Of a stretch of DNA of 64,000 nucleotides, positions 53,477 through 61,128 are shown one piece after another (the stretch's first letter is position 1; each line of letters starts with the position of its first letter). The notes beneath the pieces were generated by a model. The model was not told the DNA's origin. It did not search any database and worked only from the letters and a program-made list of their open reading frames with translations. The stretch comes from Martelella lutilitoris. GTDB taxonomy: Bacteria > Pseudomonadota > Alphaproteobacteria > Rhizobiales > Rhizobiaceae. The stretch is from the NCBI RefSeq assembly GCF_016598595.1, contig NZ_CP066786.1, forward strand, positions 395,501 to 459,500, in the 5' to 3' direction. The translations under genes and the position numbers were made by a program.

Positions 53477-54673
53477 ATGAGGCAGACGTGGCGCTGGTTC
53501 GGGCCTTTGGACCGCGTGTCGATCGATGACATGCTGCAAGCGGGTGTCGAGGGCGTCGTGACCGCGCTCCATCATGTGGCCACCGGCGCGGTCTGGACGC
53601 CGGAAGAGATTGCCGGACGTCAGCGTGAGCTGTCCGTCATGGCCGACGGAAGCCCCTCCGGCCTCAAATGGGAGGTGGTCGAAAGTCTGCCGGTTTCTGA
53701 AGAGATCAAGAAACAGAAAGGCGAGTGGCGCGCGCATATCGACAACTACAAGGTCAGCCTCCGGAACCTCGCCGCCGCCGGGATCGAGACGATCTGCTAC
53801 AATTTCATGCCGGTGCTGGACTGGACCCGCACCGATCTCGCCTTTCGCCTGCCGACGGGGGCGACATGCATGCGGTTCGACTATGCCGATTTCGCCGCCT
53901 TCGACATTCACATCCTCAAGCGCGAAGGGGCGGCGGAAGACTTTCCCGAGGATATCCGCGAGGAGGCCGCGCGCCGATTTGCCAGTATGGATGAAGAGCG
54001 CCGGCAGGCGCTTGCGAAGAACATCGTCTTCGGTCTGCCGGGGGCTGCCGAGAGTTTTACGCTGGAAGATGTCCGCCATCATCTCGCAGAATATGCCGCG
54101 ATGTCGCCGGACGGGCTGCGTAGCAACTTCATCGCCTTCCTTGAAGAGGTCGCGCCCGTTGCCGAGAAACTCGGTCTCAGGCTTTGCTGCCATCCGGATG
54201 ATCCGCCCTTCGGCCTGCTCGGCCTGCCGCGCGTGATGTCGACGGAAGCCGACTACAAGGCGATGATGGAGGCGGTCGATATCCCGGCAAACGGGATCAC
54301 GCTGTGTTCCGGTTCGCTTGGCGCGCGGCCTGACAACGACCTGCCAGGCATGATGGAGCGGTTGGGGGACAGGGTGCATTTCCTGCATCTGCGCAATGTT
54401 CACCGCGAGACCGGCGACATCAAGGGATCGTTCTACGAATCGGAACATCTGGGCGGCGACACCGACATGGTGGCGCTCGTTGCCGCAGCACTTGCGGAGG
54501 AGAAGCGGCGCCGCGAGGCGGGGCGGACCGACTGGAACATTCCGTTCCGTCCCGATCACGGCCTCGACATTCTCGACGACCTGAACCGAAAGGCCCAGCC
54601 GGGCTATCCGGCGATCGGCCGCCTGAAAGGGCTTGCCGAGCTGCGCGGCATCGCCGCCGCCCTCAGCCGCTGA
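53477..54673 (+). CDS. uxuA: Mannonate dehydratase
   Basis: The 398-residue enzyme converts D-mannonate to 2-keto-3-deoxygluconate in glucuronate breakdown. It follows the UxuA pattern: MRQTWRWFGP start, CYNFMPVLDWTRTDL, the metal-site CCHPDDPP and HLRNVHRE, and FRPDHG near the end. AGGGAG precedes the ATG. UxuB (fructuronate reductase) and UxaC are not in the window, so the rest of the pathway is elsewhere. Confidence 0.95.
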   Translation: MRQTWRWFGPLDRVSIDDMLQAGVEGVVTALHHVATGAVWTPEEIAGRQRELSVMADGSPSGLKWEVVESLPVSEEIKKQKGEWRAHIDNYKVSLRNLAAAGIETICYNFMPVLDWTRTDLAFRLPTGATCMRFDYADFAAFDIHILKREGAAEDFPEDIREEAARRFASMDEERRQALAKNIVFGLPGAAESFTLEDVRHHLAEYAAMSPDGLRSNFIAFLEEVAPVAEKLGLRLCCHPDDPPFGLLGLPRVMSTEADYKAMMEAVDIPANGITLCSGSLGARPDNDLPGMMERLGDRVHFLHLRNVHRETGDIKGSFYESEHLGGDTDMVALVAAALAEEKRRREAGRTDWNIPFRPDHGLDILDDLNRKAQPGYPAIGRLKGLAELRGIAAALSR

Positions 54674-55130
54674 CGTCATCCTCCGGCAGCGCGAAAGTCA
54701 GCGCGAGCAGGTTTTCGCGCAGCCGGGGCAGGTCATCGACCACCACCGCATCGAGCCGGTCATGGGTCTCGCGCCAGACCGGCACGGCGCGCTCGAGCAG
54801 ATCCAGTCCCGCCTCCGTCAGCTTCAGCCGCCTGACGCGCTTGTCCTCGGGGTCCTGGAAACTCTTCAGCAGGCCGCGCCGCTCCAGCGGCTTGACGCTC
54901 GCCGTCAATGTGGTGCGGTCCATGGCGAGCACCATCGCCACTTCGGCGATCCGCGGCGGCTCGGGCCGGTTCAGCGCCATCAGCAGCGAATATTGACCGT
55001 TCGTCAGGCCGAGCGGGCGCAGCACCTCGTCGAAATGCCGGCCAACCGCCCGTGCCGCCCGCTGCAGGTAGAGGCACAGGCAGCGGTCACGAACCTCGAG
55101 CGTTACGGACAGGGGTAGACTTTCGCGCAT
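54663..55130 (-). CDS. MarR-family transcriptional regulator
   Basis: The 155-residue protein has the MarR winged helix: LTNGQYSLLMALNRPEPPRIAEVAM for the recognition part and the wing DPEDKRVRRLKLTEAG. Its stop codon lies inside the end of uxuA (11-bp overlap, opposite strand). It is divergent from a DUF1428 gene, with a perfect 12-bp palindrome between the two starts that is the probable autoregulatory operator. Confidence 0.9.
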   Translation of the reverse strand: MRESLPLSVTLEVRDRCLCLYLQRAARAVGRHFDEVLRPLGLTNGQYSLLMALNRPEPPRIAEVAMVLAMDRTTLTASVKPLERRGLLKSFQDPEDKRVRRLKLTEAGLDLLERAVPVWRETHDRLDAVVVDDLPRLRENLLALTFALPEDDVSG

Positions 55131-55143
55131 CGATGTGCCTTAT

Positions 55144-55155
55144 GTTGATATCAAC
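55144..55155. promoter_or_regulatory. Probable MarR operator between marR and DUF1428 genes
   Basis: GTTGATATCAAC is a perfect 12-bp palindrome, 14 bases from the marR start codon and 45 bases from the DUF1428 start. Its size and TTGA...TCAA wording are typical of MarR-family sites. Confidence 0.7.
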
Positions 55156-55199
55156 GTAAAATCCGTTTGCGACTGAGTCAAGACACGGGAGGAATGCGC

Positions 55200-55574
55200 A
55201 TGACCTATGTGGACGGTTTCCTGGCCCCGGTGCCGGTGAACAACAGAGAGGCCTATTACGCCTTGTGCCAGAAGGCGGCGGCGAAGTTCAAGGCGCATGG
55301 CGCGCTTTCCTACGTCGAGTGCTGGGAAGAGGATGTGCCGGACGGCAAGGTGACTTCGTTCAACATGGCCTTGAAGAAGGAAGAGGGCGAGGCCGTGGTG
55401 TTCAGCTGGGTCGTCTGGCCGTCGAAGGATATCCGCAACGCAGCCTGGGGCGCGCTGATGAACGATCCGGAGATGACCGAAATGCCGTTTGACGGGTCGC
55501 GGATGATCTATGGCGGGTTCGACCTCTTCTTCTCCGAAAACGGGCCCGTCGCAATGACGGGCGAGACCGGGTGA
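55200..55574 (+). CDS. DUF1428 (YbaA-like) family protein
   Basis: The 124-residue protein matches DUF1428: MTYVDGFLAPVPVNNREAYY at the start, SYVECWEEDVPDGKVTSF in the middle and FDGSRMIYGGFDLF near the end. It folds as a dimeric ferredoxin-like barrel; its function is unknown. ATG 55200 is chosen over ATG 55194 because GGGAGG is then seven bases away. It is probably controlled by the divergent MarR protein. Confidence 0.9.
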   Translation: MTYVDGFLAPVPVNNREAYYALCQKAAAKFKAHGALSYVECWEEDVPDGKVTSFNMALKKEEGEAVVFSWVVWPSKDIRNAAWGALMNDPEMTEMPFDGSRMIYGGFDLFFSENGPVAMTGETG

Positions 55575-55656
55575 CGGACTGTCGGCGAAATTGGCGCTTG
55601 TCATTTCCGGATCGCTTGCCTAAATTCATCGCGTCGATCGGAAGTCCGGTCGGCGA

Positions 55657-55812
55657 CGTTCTCAGGGCGGGGTGAAATTCCCCACCGGCGGTAATTGCCT
55701 TTGTGCATCAGCCCGCGAGCGCCTTGATCGAAGGGATTTCCCGGAAGATCAAGGGTCAGCAGATCCGGTGTGACTCCGGAGCCGACGGTTAGAGTCCGGA
55801 TGGAAGAGAACA
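55657..55812 (+). promoter_or_regulatory. FMN riboswitch (RFN element)
   Basis: The conserved blocks appear in order: TCTCAGGGCGGGGTGAAATTC, CCCACCGGCGGTAATT, the variable arm, AGCCCGCGAGC, GGTCAGCAGATCCGGT, GTGACTCCGGAGCCGACGG and TTAGAGTCCGGATGGAAGAGAA. It lies about 110 bases upstream of ribD and should switch the riboflavin operon off when FMN is plentiful. Confidence 0.97.
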
Positions 55813-55918
55813 GCGCATGGCGACGTGTGTCCTGTATCCCGCACTGCGGGCGCAGTCCGCGTTTCGTTCTTCGCTTTTTGCCCTGCATGGCGTCTTGTTT
55901 GATTGATGAGGCGAAGGC

Positions 55919-56950
55919 ATGGGCATTCACCCCGCCACAGACAGTTTGAATGCGGCCGTTCTTGCGGCGGCGATGACGCGCGCACTGGATGGGGCGCAAC
56001 GCTTTGCCGGGGCGACGGCGCCCAACCCGCCGGTCGGCTGCGTGCTGCTCGATGCAGGCGGCATGGTGATTGCGGAGGGCTTTCACAGAAAGGCCGGCAT
56101 GCCGCATGCGGAAGCGGAAGCGATCGCTGCCGCGCGCGCGGCGGGCGTTGCCGACCGCATCCACACCGTCGTCGTCACGCTCGAACCGTGCAATCATCAC
56201 GGCCGCACGCCGCCCTGCGCCGATGCCATTCTGGCAACGTCTGCCCGGCGCGTCGTCATCGGTTGGCCGGACCCGAACCCCGCGGTCGTCGGCGGCGGGG
56301 CCGCGCGCCTTGCCGGCGCCGGGCTTTCCGTCACCTTCGCGGCCGATTTGCCGGATGGCCGCTCCCGAAAACTCGCGCTTCGCGCCAGCCGGCTGGTCGC
56401 GCCCTTTACCAAACGCGCGTTCACGGGTCTGCCCTGGGTGACCGTAAAACAGGCGCTCGACGAGACGGGCGGCATGGCGCCGCCTGCCGGCGCGAAGACC
56501 TTTACCTCGGCCGCCTCGCTCACGCTTGCCCACCGCCTGCGCCGCCGCGCCGACGCGATCCTCACCGGTTCCGGCACCGTCCTTGCCGACAACCCACAAC
56601 TCACCGTCCGGCGCGTGCGCGATTTTCCCGGCAAGGAGCGCGTCCTCGCCATTCTCGACCGGCGTGGCCGTGTGCCGGAGGCCTATATGGCCGAGGCCGG
56701 CGCGCGTGGCTTTTCCATCATCCGGCCCGGGACGCTGGAAGAGGCGCTCGTTGAACTTGGACGTCGCGGCGTGCTGGAAGTGCTGGTGGAAGCCGGCCCT
56801 TCGCTGGCTGCGTCCATGCTCGACGGCGGTCTCTGGGACGAACATGTTGTCATCCAGAAGGGCCATCCCGACCGCGTGCGCATCGTCCATCGCAATCCCG
56901 AATTTGACGAAACGGACGAGGCGGATTTTCTGCCCGGAGAAGAAGAATGA
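55919..56950 (+). CDS. ribD: Riboflavin biosynthesis deaminase/reductase
   Basis: The 343-residue bifunctional protein performs the second and third steps of riboflavin synthesis. The deaminase part has NPPVGCVL, PHAEAEAI (His63, Glu65) and LEPCNHHGRTPPC (Cys91, Cys100) as zinc site. The reductase part has FTGLPWVTVKQALDETG, a TSAASLTLAHRLRRRADAILTGSGTV-type segment and LVEAGPSLAASML. It lies directly behind the FMN riboswitch and overlaps ribBA by 4 bp. Confidence 0.95.
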   Translation: MGIHPATDSLNAAVLAAAMTRALDGAQRFAGATAPNPPVGCVLLDAGGMVIAEGFHRKAGMPHAEAEAIAAARAAGVADRIHTVVVTLEPCNHHGRTPPCADAILATSARRVVIGWPDPNPAVVGGGAARLAGAGLSVTFAADLPDGRSRKLALRASRLVAPFTKRAFTGLPWVTVKQALDETGGMAPPAGAKTFTSAASLTLAHRLRRRADAILTGSGTVLADNPQLTVRRVRDFPGKERVLAILDRRGRVPEAYMAEAGARGFSIIRPGTLEEALVELGRRGVLEVLVEAGPSLAASMLDGGLWDEHVVIQKGHPDRVRIVHRNPEFDETDEADFLPGEEE

Positions 56951-58158
56951 CAAGAATGGAACGCAATCTGACCGCCTCTTCCGTCGAGAAGGCGATCGAA
57001 ACCCTGAAATCCGGCGGCATGGTGCTGCTGGTTGACGACGAGGGCCGCGAGAACGAGGGCGACGTCGTCGTTGCCGCCGACTTCGCCACGCCGGCGGCCG
57101 TCAACTTCATGGCCAAACACGCCCGCGGGCTGATCTGTCTGACGCTGACCGGCAAGCAGGTCGACCGGCTCGGCCTGAAGCCGATGGTGGCCGACAACCG
57201 TGCCCGGCATTCCACGGCCTTTACCGTCTCGATCGAGGCGGCCGAGGGAATCACCACCGGCATTTCGGCGGCCGAGCGCGCCTTGACCATTGCCGCCGCC
57301 GCCAATCCGCAAGCGACGTCCGCCGACATCGTTTCGCCCGGCCACATGTTTCCGCTGCGCGCGGCGGACGGCGGGGTGCTTGCCCGCGACGGGCACACGG
57401 AAGGTGCCGTCGATCTCGCCCGCCTTGCCGGCCTCAATCCGGCGGCCGTGATCTGCGAAGTGATGCGCGATGACGGCGAAATGGCCCGCCGGCCCGATCT
57501 CGAGGTCTTCGCTAAAACCCACGACATGCCGCTTCTGACGATCCGGGAGCTCGCCGAATACCGGCTGCGCACCGAAATCCTGGTCGAGGAGGTTGCCCGG
57601 GCGTCGCTGCCGACCGCGGTTGCCGGTTTTGAGGCGCATGCCTTCAGGAGCCTGATCGACGGGACGGAGCATCTGGCGCTGGTCAAGGGGCCGCTCGGAG
57701 ACCGGCCGCTGGTGCGCGTCCACTCCGAATGCCTGACCGGCGATGTCTTCGGGTCGCTGCGCTGTGACTGCGGAGAACAGCTTCAGCAGGCGATGACGCT
57801 GATCGGCGCGGAGGGCGGCGTGATTGTCTATCTGAAGGGCCAGGAAGGGCGCGGTATCGGCCTTGCCAACAAGATCCGCGCTTATGAACTGCAGCAGCAA
57901 GGCCTCGACACTCATGCCGCCAACGTCGCGCTCGGCCTGCCGGCGGATGCCCGCGACTATCATGCCGCGGCCCATATCCTGAAAAGCCTGGGCATCGCGC
58001 GTCTCAGGCTTCTCAGCAACAATCCGGAAAAACCCGAGGCGCTCGAAAAGGCAGGCCTGCATGTCGAGAAGCGCGTGCCGCTGATTACCGCCTCGAACCC
58101 CTTCAACGAAACCTATCTTTCGGCAAAGCGCGAGAAATTCGGCCATCTCCTGCCGTGA
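56947..58158 (+). CDS. ribBA: DHBP synthase / GTP cyclohydrolase II fusion
   Basis: The 403-residue protein makes two riboflavin precursors. The first half is 3,4-dihydroxy-2-butanone-4-phosphate synthase (VDDEGRENEGDV, CLTLTGKQVDRL, ARHSTAFTVSIEA, GHMFPLRA). The second half is GTP cyclohydrolase II, with the zinc-site HSECLTGDVFGSLRCDCGEQ and GQEGRGIGLANKIRAY. All main active-site segments are present in both halves, so both should be active. It is coupled to ribD (ATGA). Confidence 0.95.
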   Translation: MTRMERNLTASSVEKAIETLKSGGMVLLVDDEGRENEGDVVVAADFATPAAVNFMAKHARGLICLTLTGKQVDRLGLKPMVADNRARHSTAFTVSIEAAEGITTGISAAERALTIAAAANPQATSADIVSPGHMFPLRAADGGVLARDGHTEGAVDLARLAGLNPAAVICEVMRDDGEMARRPDLEVFAKTHDMPLLTIRELAEYRLRTEILVEEVARASLPTAVAGFEAHAFRSLIDGTEHLALVKGPLGDRPLVRVHSECLTGDVFGSLRCDCGEQLQQAMTLIGAEGGVIVYLKGQEGRGIGLANKIRAYELQQQGLDTHAANVALGLPADARDYHAAAHILKSLGIARLRLLSNNPEKPEALEKAGLHVEKRVPLITASNPFNETYLSAKREKFGHLLP

Positions 58159-58213
58159 ACGCCGCGCCGACTCTCCCGTAAGCCTCCATTTGAGCCACAA
58201 AGGAAATTATTCC

Positions 58214-58645
58214 GTGTCCCACCGTATCGCCATCGTCATCTCCCGTTTCAACGAGAAGGTCACCAGCGGCCTTCTGAACGGCGCAAAGGCCGAGCTTGCC
58301 GAGCGCGGCGTCACGCTCGCCGAGACCGATATATTTGACGTGCCGGGCGCTTTCGAGGCGCCGCTGGTCGCCAGGAAGCTTGCCAAAAGCGGAAACTATG
58401 ACGGCATCGTGTGCATCGGCGCGGTCATCAAGGGCGAGACGGCCCATTTCGAATACATCTCGGAGGCCGCCGCCCACGGGCTGATGCAGGTTCAGCTTGA
58501 GACCGGCATGCCGGTCTCCTTCGGCATCCTGACCACTTATACCGCGATCCAGGCCTTCGAGCGCTCCGCCGATGACGAACACAACAAGGGCCGCGAGGCG
58601 GCGGCCGCCTGCGTTGAGGCGCTGGAGGCGCTGGCAAAGGCCTGA
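58214..58645 (+). CDS. ribH: 6,7-dimethyl-8-ribityllumazine synthase
   Basis: The 143-residue protein has the lumazine synthase pattern: SRFNEKVTSGLLNGA, FDVPGAFEAPLVA, GAVIKGETAHFEYI with the catalytic His, and FGILTTYT...A. The last motif is usually LTxDTxxQAxxR, and here the Asp is Tyr. The start is probably GTG 58214, with AAAGGA nine bases upstream, rather than TTG 58190. It is the third gene of the rib operon; riboflavin synthase (ribE), which uses its product, is not in the cluster. Confidence 0.9.
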   Translation: MSHRIAIVISRFNEKVTSGLLNGAKAELAERGVTLAETDIFDVPGAFEAPLVARKLAKSGNYDGIVCIGAVIKGETAHFEYISEAAAHGLMQVQLETGMPVSFGILTTYTAIQAFERSADDEHNKGREAAAACVEALEALAKA

Positions 58646-58682
58646 CGGTCACGACGTGCTTCGCCTGGCGGCGGCCCGGCCG

Positions 58683-60926
58683 TTAAACAGACGCGCCGGA
58701 ATCCGTTCCGTCTGAGGCGGCCGTGCCGCGTCCCGTCGCGTTGCGATGAATGCCGAGCAGCAGGTCCATGTCCTTGAGCGGCATCGGCCTTGCGTAGAGG
58801 AACCCCTGGAGTTCGTCGCATCCCATCGCGGTCAGCGCATCGTCCTGCGCGCGCGTCTCCACGCCTTCTGCCGTGGTCCGCAGGTTCCGGGCGTGGGCAA
58901 GATCGATGATCGCGCGAATGATGGCCTTGTCATCGGCCTTGCTCTTGGCGTTTTCCTTCAAGCCCTCGACGAAGCACCTGTCGATCTTGATCCTGTCGAC
59001 ATTCAGCGACTTCAGGCGACCAAGCGATGAGAAGCCCGTGCCGAAATCATCGATGGCGATGCGCACGCCGCGCTCGCGCAGCGCAACCAGGTTTTCGGCC
59101 ACGGCCCCTGTTACCTCGGTCGCCACGGACTCGGTGATCTCGAGTTCGAGCCTCGCCGGCGCGAGCCCGCTTGAGAGCAGGACCTGCTCGACCTTTCCGG
59201 CATAGGCAGGATCGGAGAGTTCGACGCCCGATACATTGACGGCGATCGAAAGGCCAGGCCACTTCGCCGCGGCCGCGCATGCCTTCGTCAGCGCGAACCG
59301 GCCGATATCCTCGATCAGCCCGGCTTCCTCGGCAATCGGAATGAACAGTTCCGGCGATACCCATCCGATCTCCGGATGGTGCCAGCGCAGCAGCGCCTCG
59401 CAGCCGACGATCCGGCGCGTGAGCGCGGACTGGACCGGCTGGTAATAGACCGAGAGCTGATTCTGGCCGAGGAGCGCGGTTCTCAGATCCATCTCGGTTC
59501 TTCGCCGCAGGCCCAGCGTCTTGTCCATCGCGTCGGAGAAAAAGGAACAGCGCCCCCGGCCGGCGATCTTCGAATAGTAGAGTGCCACGTCCGCCTTGCG
59601 CTGCAGGTTGACGCGGTCAGCCCCGTCGCGCGGGAAAATTGCGGCGCCGATGCTGACGCCGAGGAAAACCGTATTTCCCGCAATATGGAACGGTTCGCGC
59701 GCGGCTTCCACCATGCGCCGGCAGAGCGCGCCGATCTCCTCGTCGCCGCCCTTTCCGTTCAGCATGACGGTGAATTCGTCTCCGCCGACGCGGGCGACAA
59801 GGTCGTCGCGTCGAACGATCGCCTGCAGCCTCAGGGCGAATTCCCTGATCAGCGCGTCGCCCGCCGGATGGCCGAGCGTATCATTGACCTGCTTGAACCT
59901 GTCGAGATCGAGGTAGAGAAGCGCCAGTGGTGCGACCGGCCTCTCGGCCAGGCGACGGTCGACGTTCTCGTTGAAGGACAGCCGGTTGGGGAGGTCGGTC
60001 AACGGGTCATGCAGCGCCAGGTGACGGATGCGTTCCTCGCTTTCCTCAAGTCTGCGCGACCGGCTGTCATGGATCGTCAGGAAGATCGTAATCGCGGCGA
60101 GCGCGATAACGATGAGGACGATCAGCACCGGTATCACGCGCGCCATGACCGCGGATCCGGGCCGGTAGGGCTGCCAGACGAAATAGCCGATCGTTCTGCC
60201 TTCGCTGGTTGTGAGTGGCTGGTTGGAGCCGTCCGGCGTCCATGAAAAGTGGAGGGCCTCGAACATGTAATCGTTCTGGAGCTCCTCGATCAGGCTGCCG
60301 TCGAGAAACCGGATGGCGACATGAAGATATTCCTGGCCCGGCTCCTGTTGCACGAATTCGGAATGGGGAACGATCGGCTTGATGCTGACCACGGCGGGAT
60401 GCTCTCTGATCACGGCCAGATCGGAGACGCCCGGTGTCAGGTCCAGTTCGTTGATCTGGCCGTCGTCGCCGGCGATCAGCTTGGCCCGAAGTTCTTCGGC
60501 AAGGGGCTCGACCTCGCTTTGAATGGCGTCATAGGCGTACTGGCTCGCCATGGCGCCATCGGTGAAGGCGTAAAGCGCCCGGTCGGAAGAGTCGAGGATA
60601 TAGACGCCGTCAAAGCCGAAATAGTCGTGCATCCAGGTGCCGAGATTTTCGTCGATCCAGGTGAAATTGCCGGCACGGACCTCGATGACCGCATCGTCCC
60701 AGACCGTCGCGCTTTCCTGGTCATGGGCCACTTCGGACTGCAACTGGGAGATCACGAGCCGGACGAGCCGCGCCTGCCGTTCATGGGACGCCTTATCCGC
60801 CTCCTTCCCGGCCCAGTTCAGCAGGGCGAGAACGCCGAGGCCGATCAGCAGCGTGAGCCCCAGGGCGGGCGCTGCGCGCGTCAGGAGAAACCGAGAGCGG
60901 CTTTTTACCTGTCTTTTGTTATTCAT
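58683..60926 (-). CDS. Membrane GGDEF-EAL c-di-GMP enzyme with CHASE4-like sensor
   Basis: The 747-residue protein has two membrane helices (about 20-36 and 263-285) enclosing a periplasmic domain of about 225 residues. The domain's ATVWDDAVIEV and FGFDGVYILDSSDRALYAF wording is that of CHASE4 sensors. The GGDEF domain has an intact GGDEF (381-385) and an inhibitory RxxD site (Arg372, Asp375). The EAL domain has EALLRW (510-515), DDFGTG (626-631) and EGVET (687-691). Both synthesis and breakdown of c-di-GMP are therefore possible. It is a candidate controller of the NfrB-like synthase, but it is encoded 37 kb away and the link is only an inference. Confidence 0.92.
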   Translation of the reverse strand: MNNKRQVKSRSRFLLTRAAPALGLTLLIGLGVLALLNWAGKEADKASHERQARLVRLVISQLQSEVAHDQESATVWDDAVIEVRAGNFTWIDENLGTWMHDYFGFDGVYILDSSDRALYAFTDGAMASQYAYDAIQSEVEPLAEELRAKLIAGDDGQINELDLTPGVSDLAVIREHPAVVSIKPIVPHSEFVQQEPGQEYLHVAIRFLDGSLIEELQNDYMFEALHFSWTPDGSNQPLTTSEGRTIGYFVWQPYRPGSAVMARVIPVLIVLIVIALAAITIFLTIHDSRSRRLEESEERIRHLALHDPLTDLPNRLSFNENVDRRLAERPVAPLALLYLDLDRFKQVNDTLGHPAGDALIREFALRLQAIVRRDDLVARVGGDEFTVMLNGKGGDEEIGALCRRMVEAAREPFHIAGNTVFLGVSIGAAIFPRDGADRVNLQRKADVALYYSKIAGRGRCSFFSDAMDKTLGLRRRTEMDLRTALLGQNQLSVYYQPVQSALTRRIVGCEALLRWHHPEIGWVSPELFIPIAEEAGLIEDIGRFALTKACAAAAKWPGLSIAVNVSGVELSDPAYAGKVEQVLLSSGLAPARLELEITESVATEVTGAVAENLVALRERGVRIAIDDFGTGFSSLGRLKSLNVDRIKIDRCFVEGLKENAKSKADDKAIIRAIIDLAHARNLRTTAEGVETRAQDDALTAMGCDELQGFLYARPMPLKDMDLLLGIHRNATGRGTAASDGTDSGASV

Positions 60927-61128
60927 TGTCGAAGCCGATCATCGTATTCGGGACGAAAACTATGCGCAAAGGCGCATCGCCGCACAAGGCGAACCTGAAC
61001 CGTTGTCCGAACCGAAGCATCTTTACGTCTTGGGAAGTGTTTCAGATGACACAGGGGCAGCTTTGAGCCGCGCCGGTTCCTGTGTCATTTCGGGAGGTGG
61101 TCGCCCTTGGTTCGCCAGGCAGCATGGC

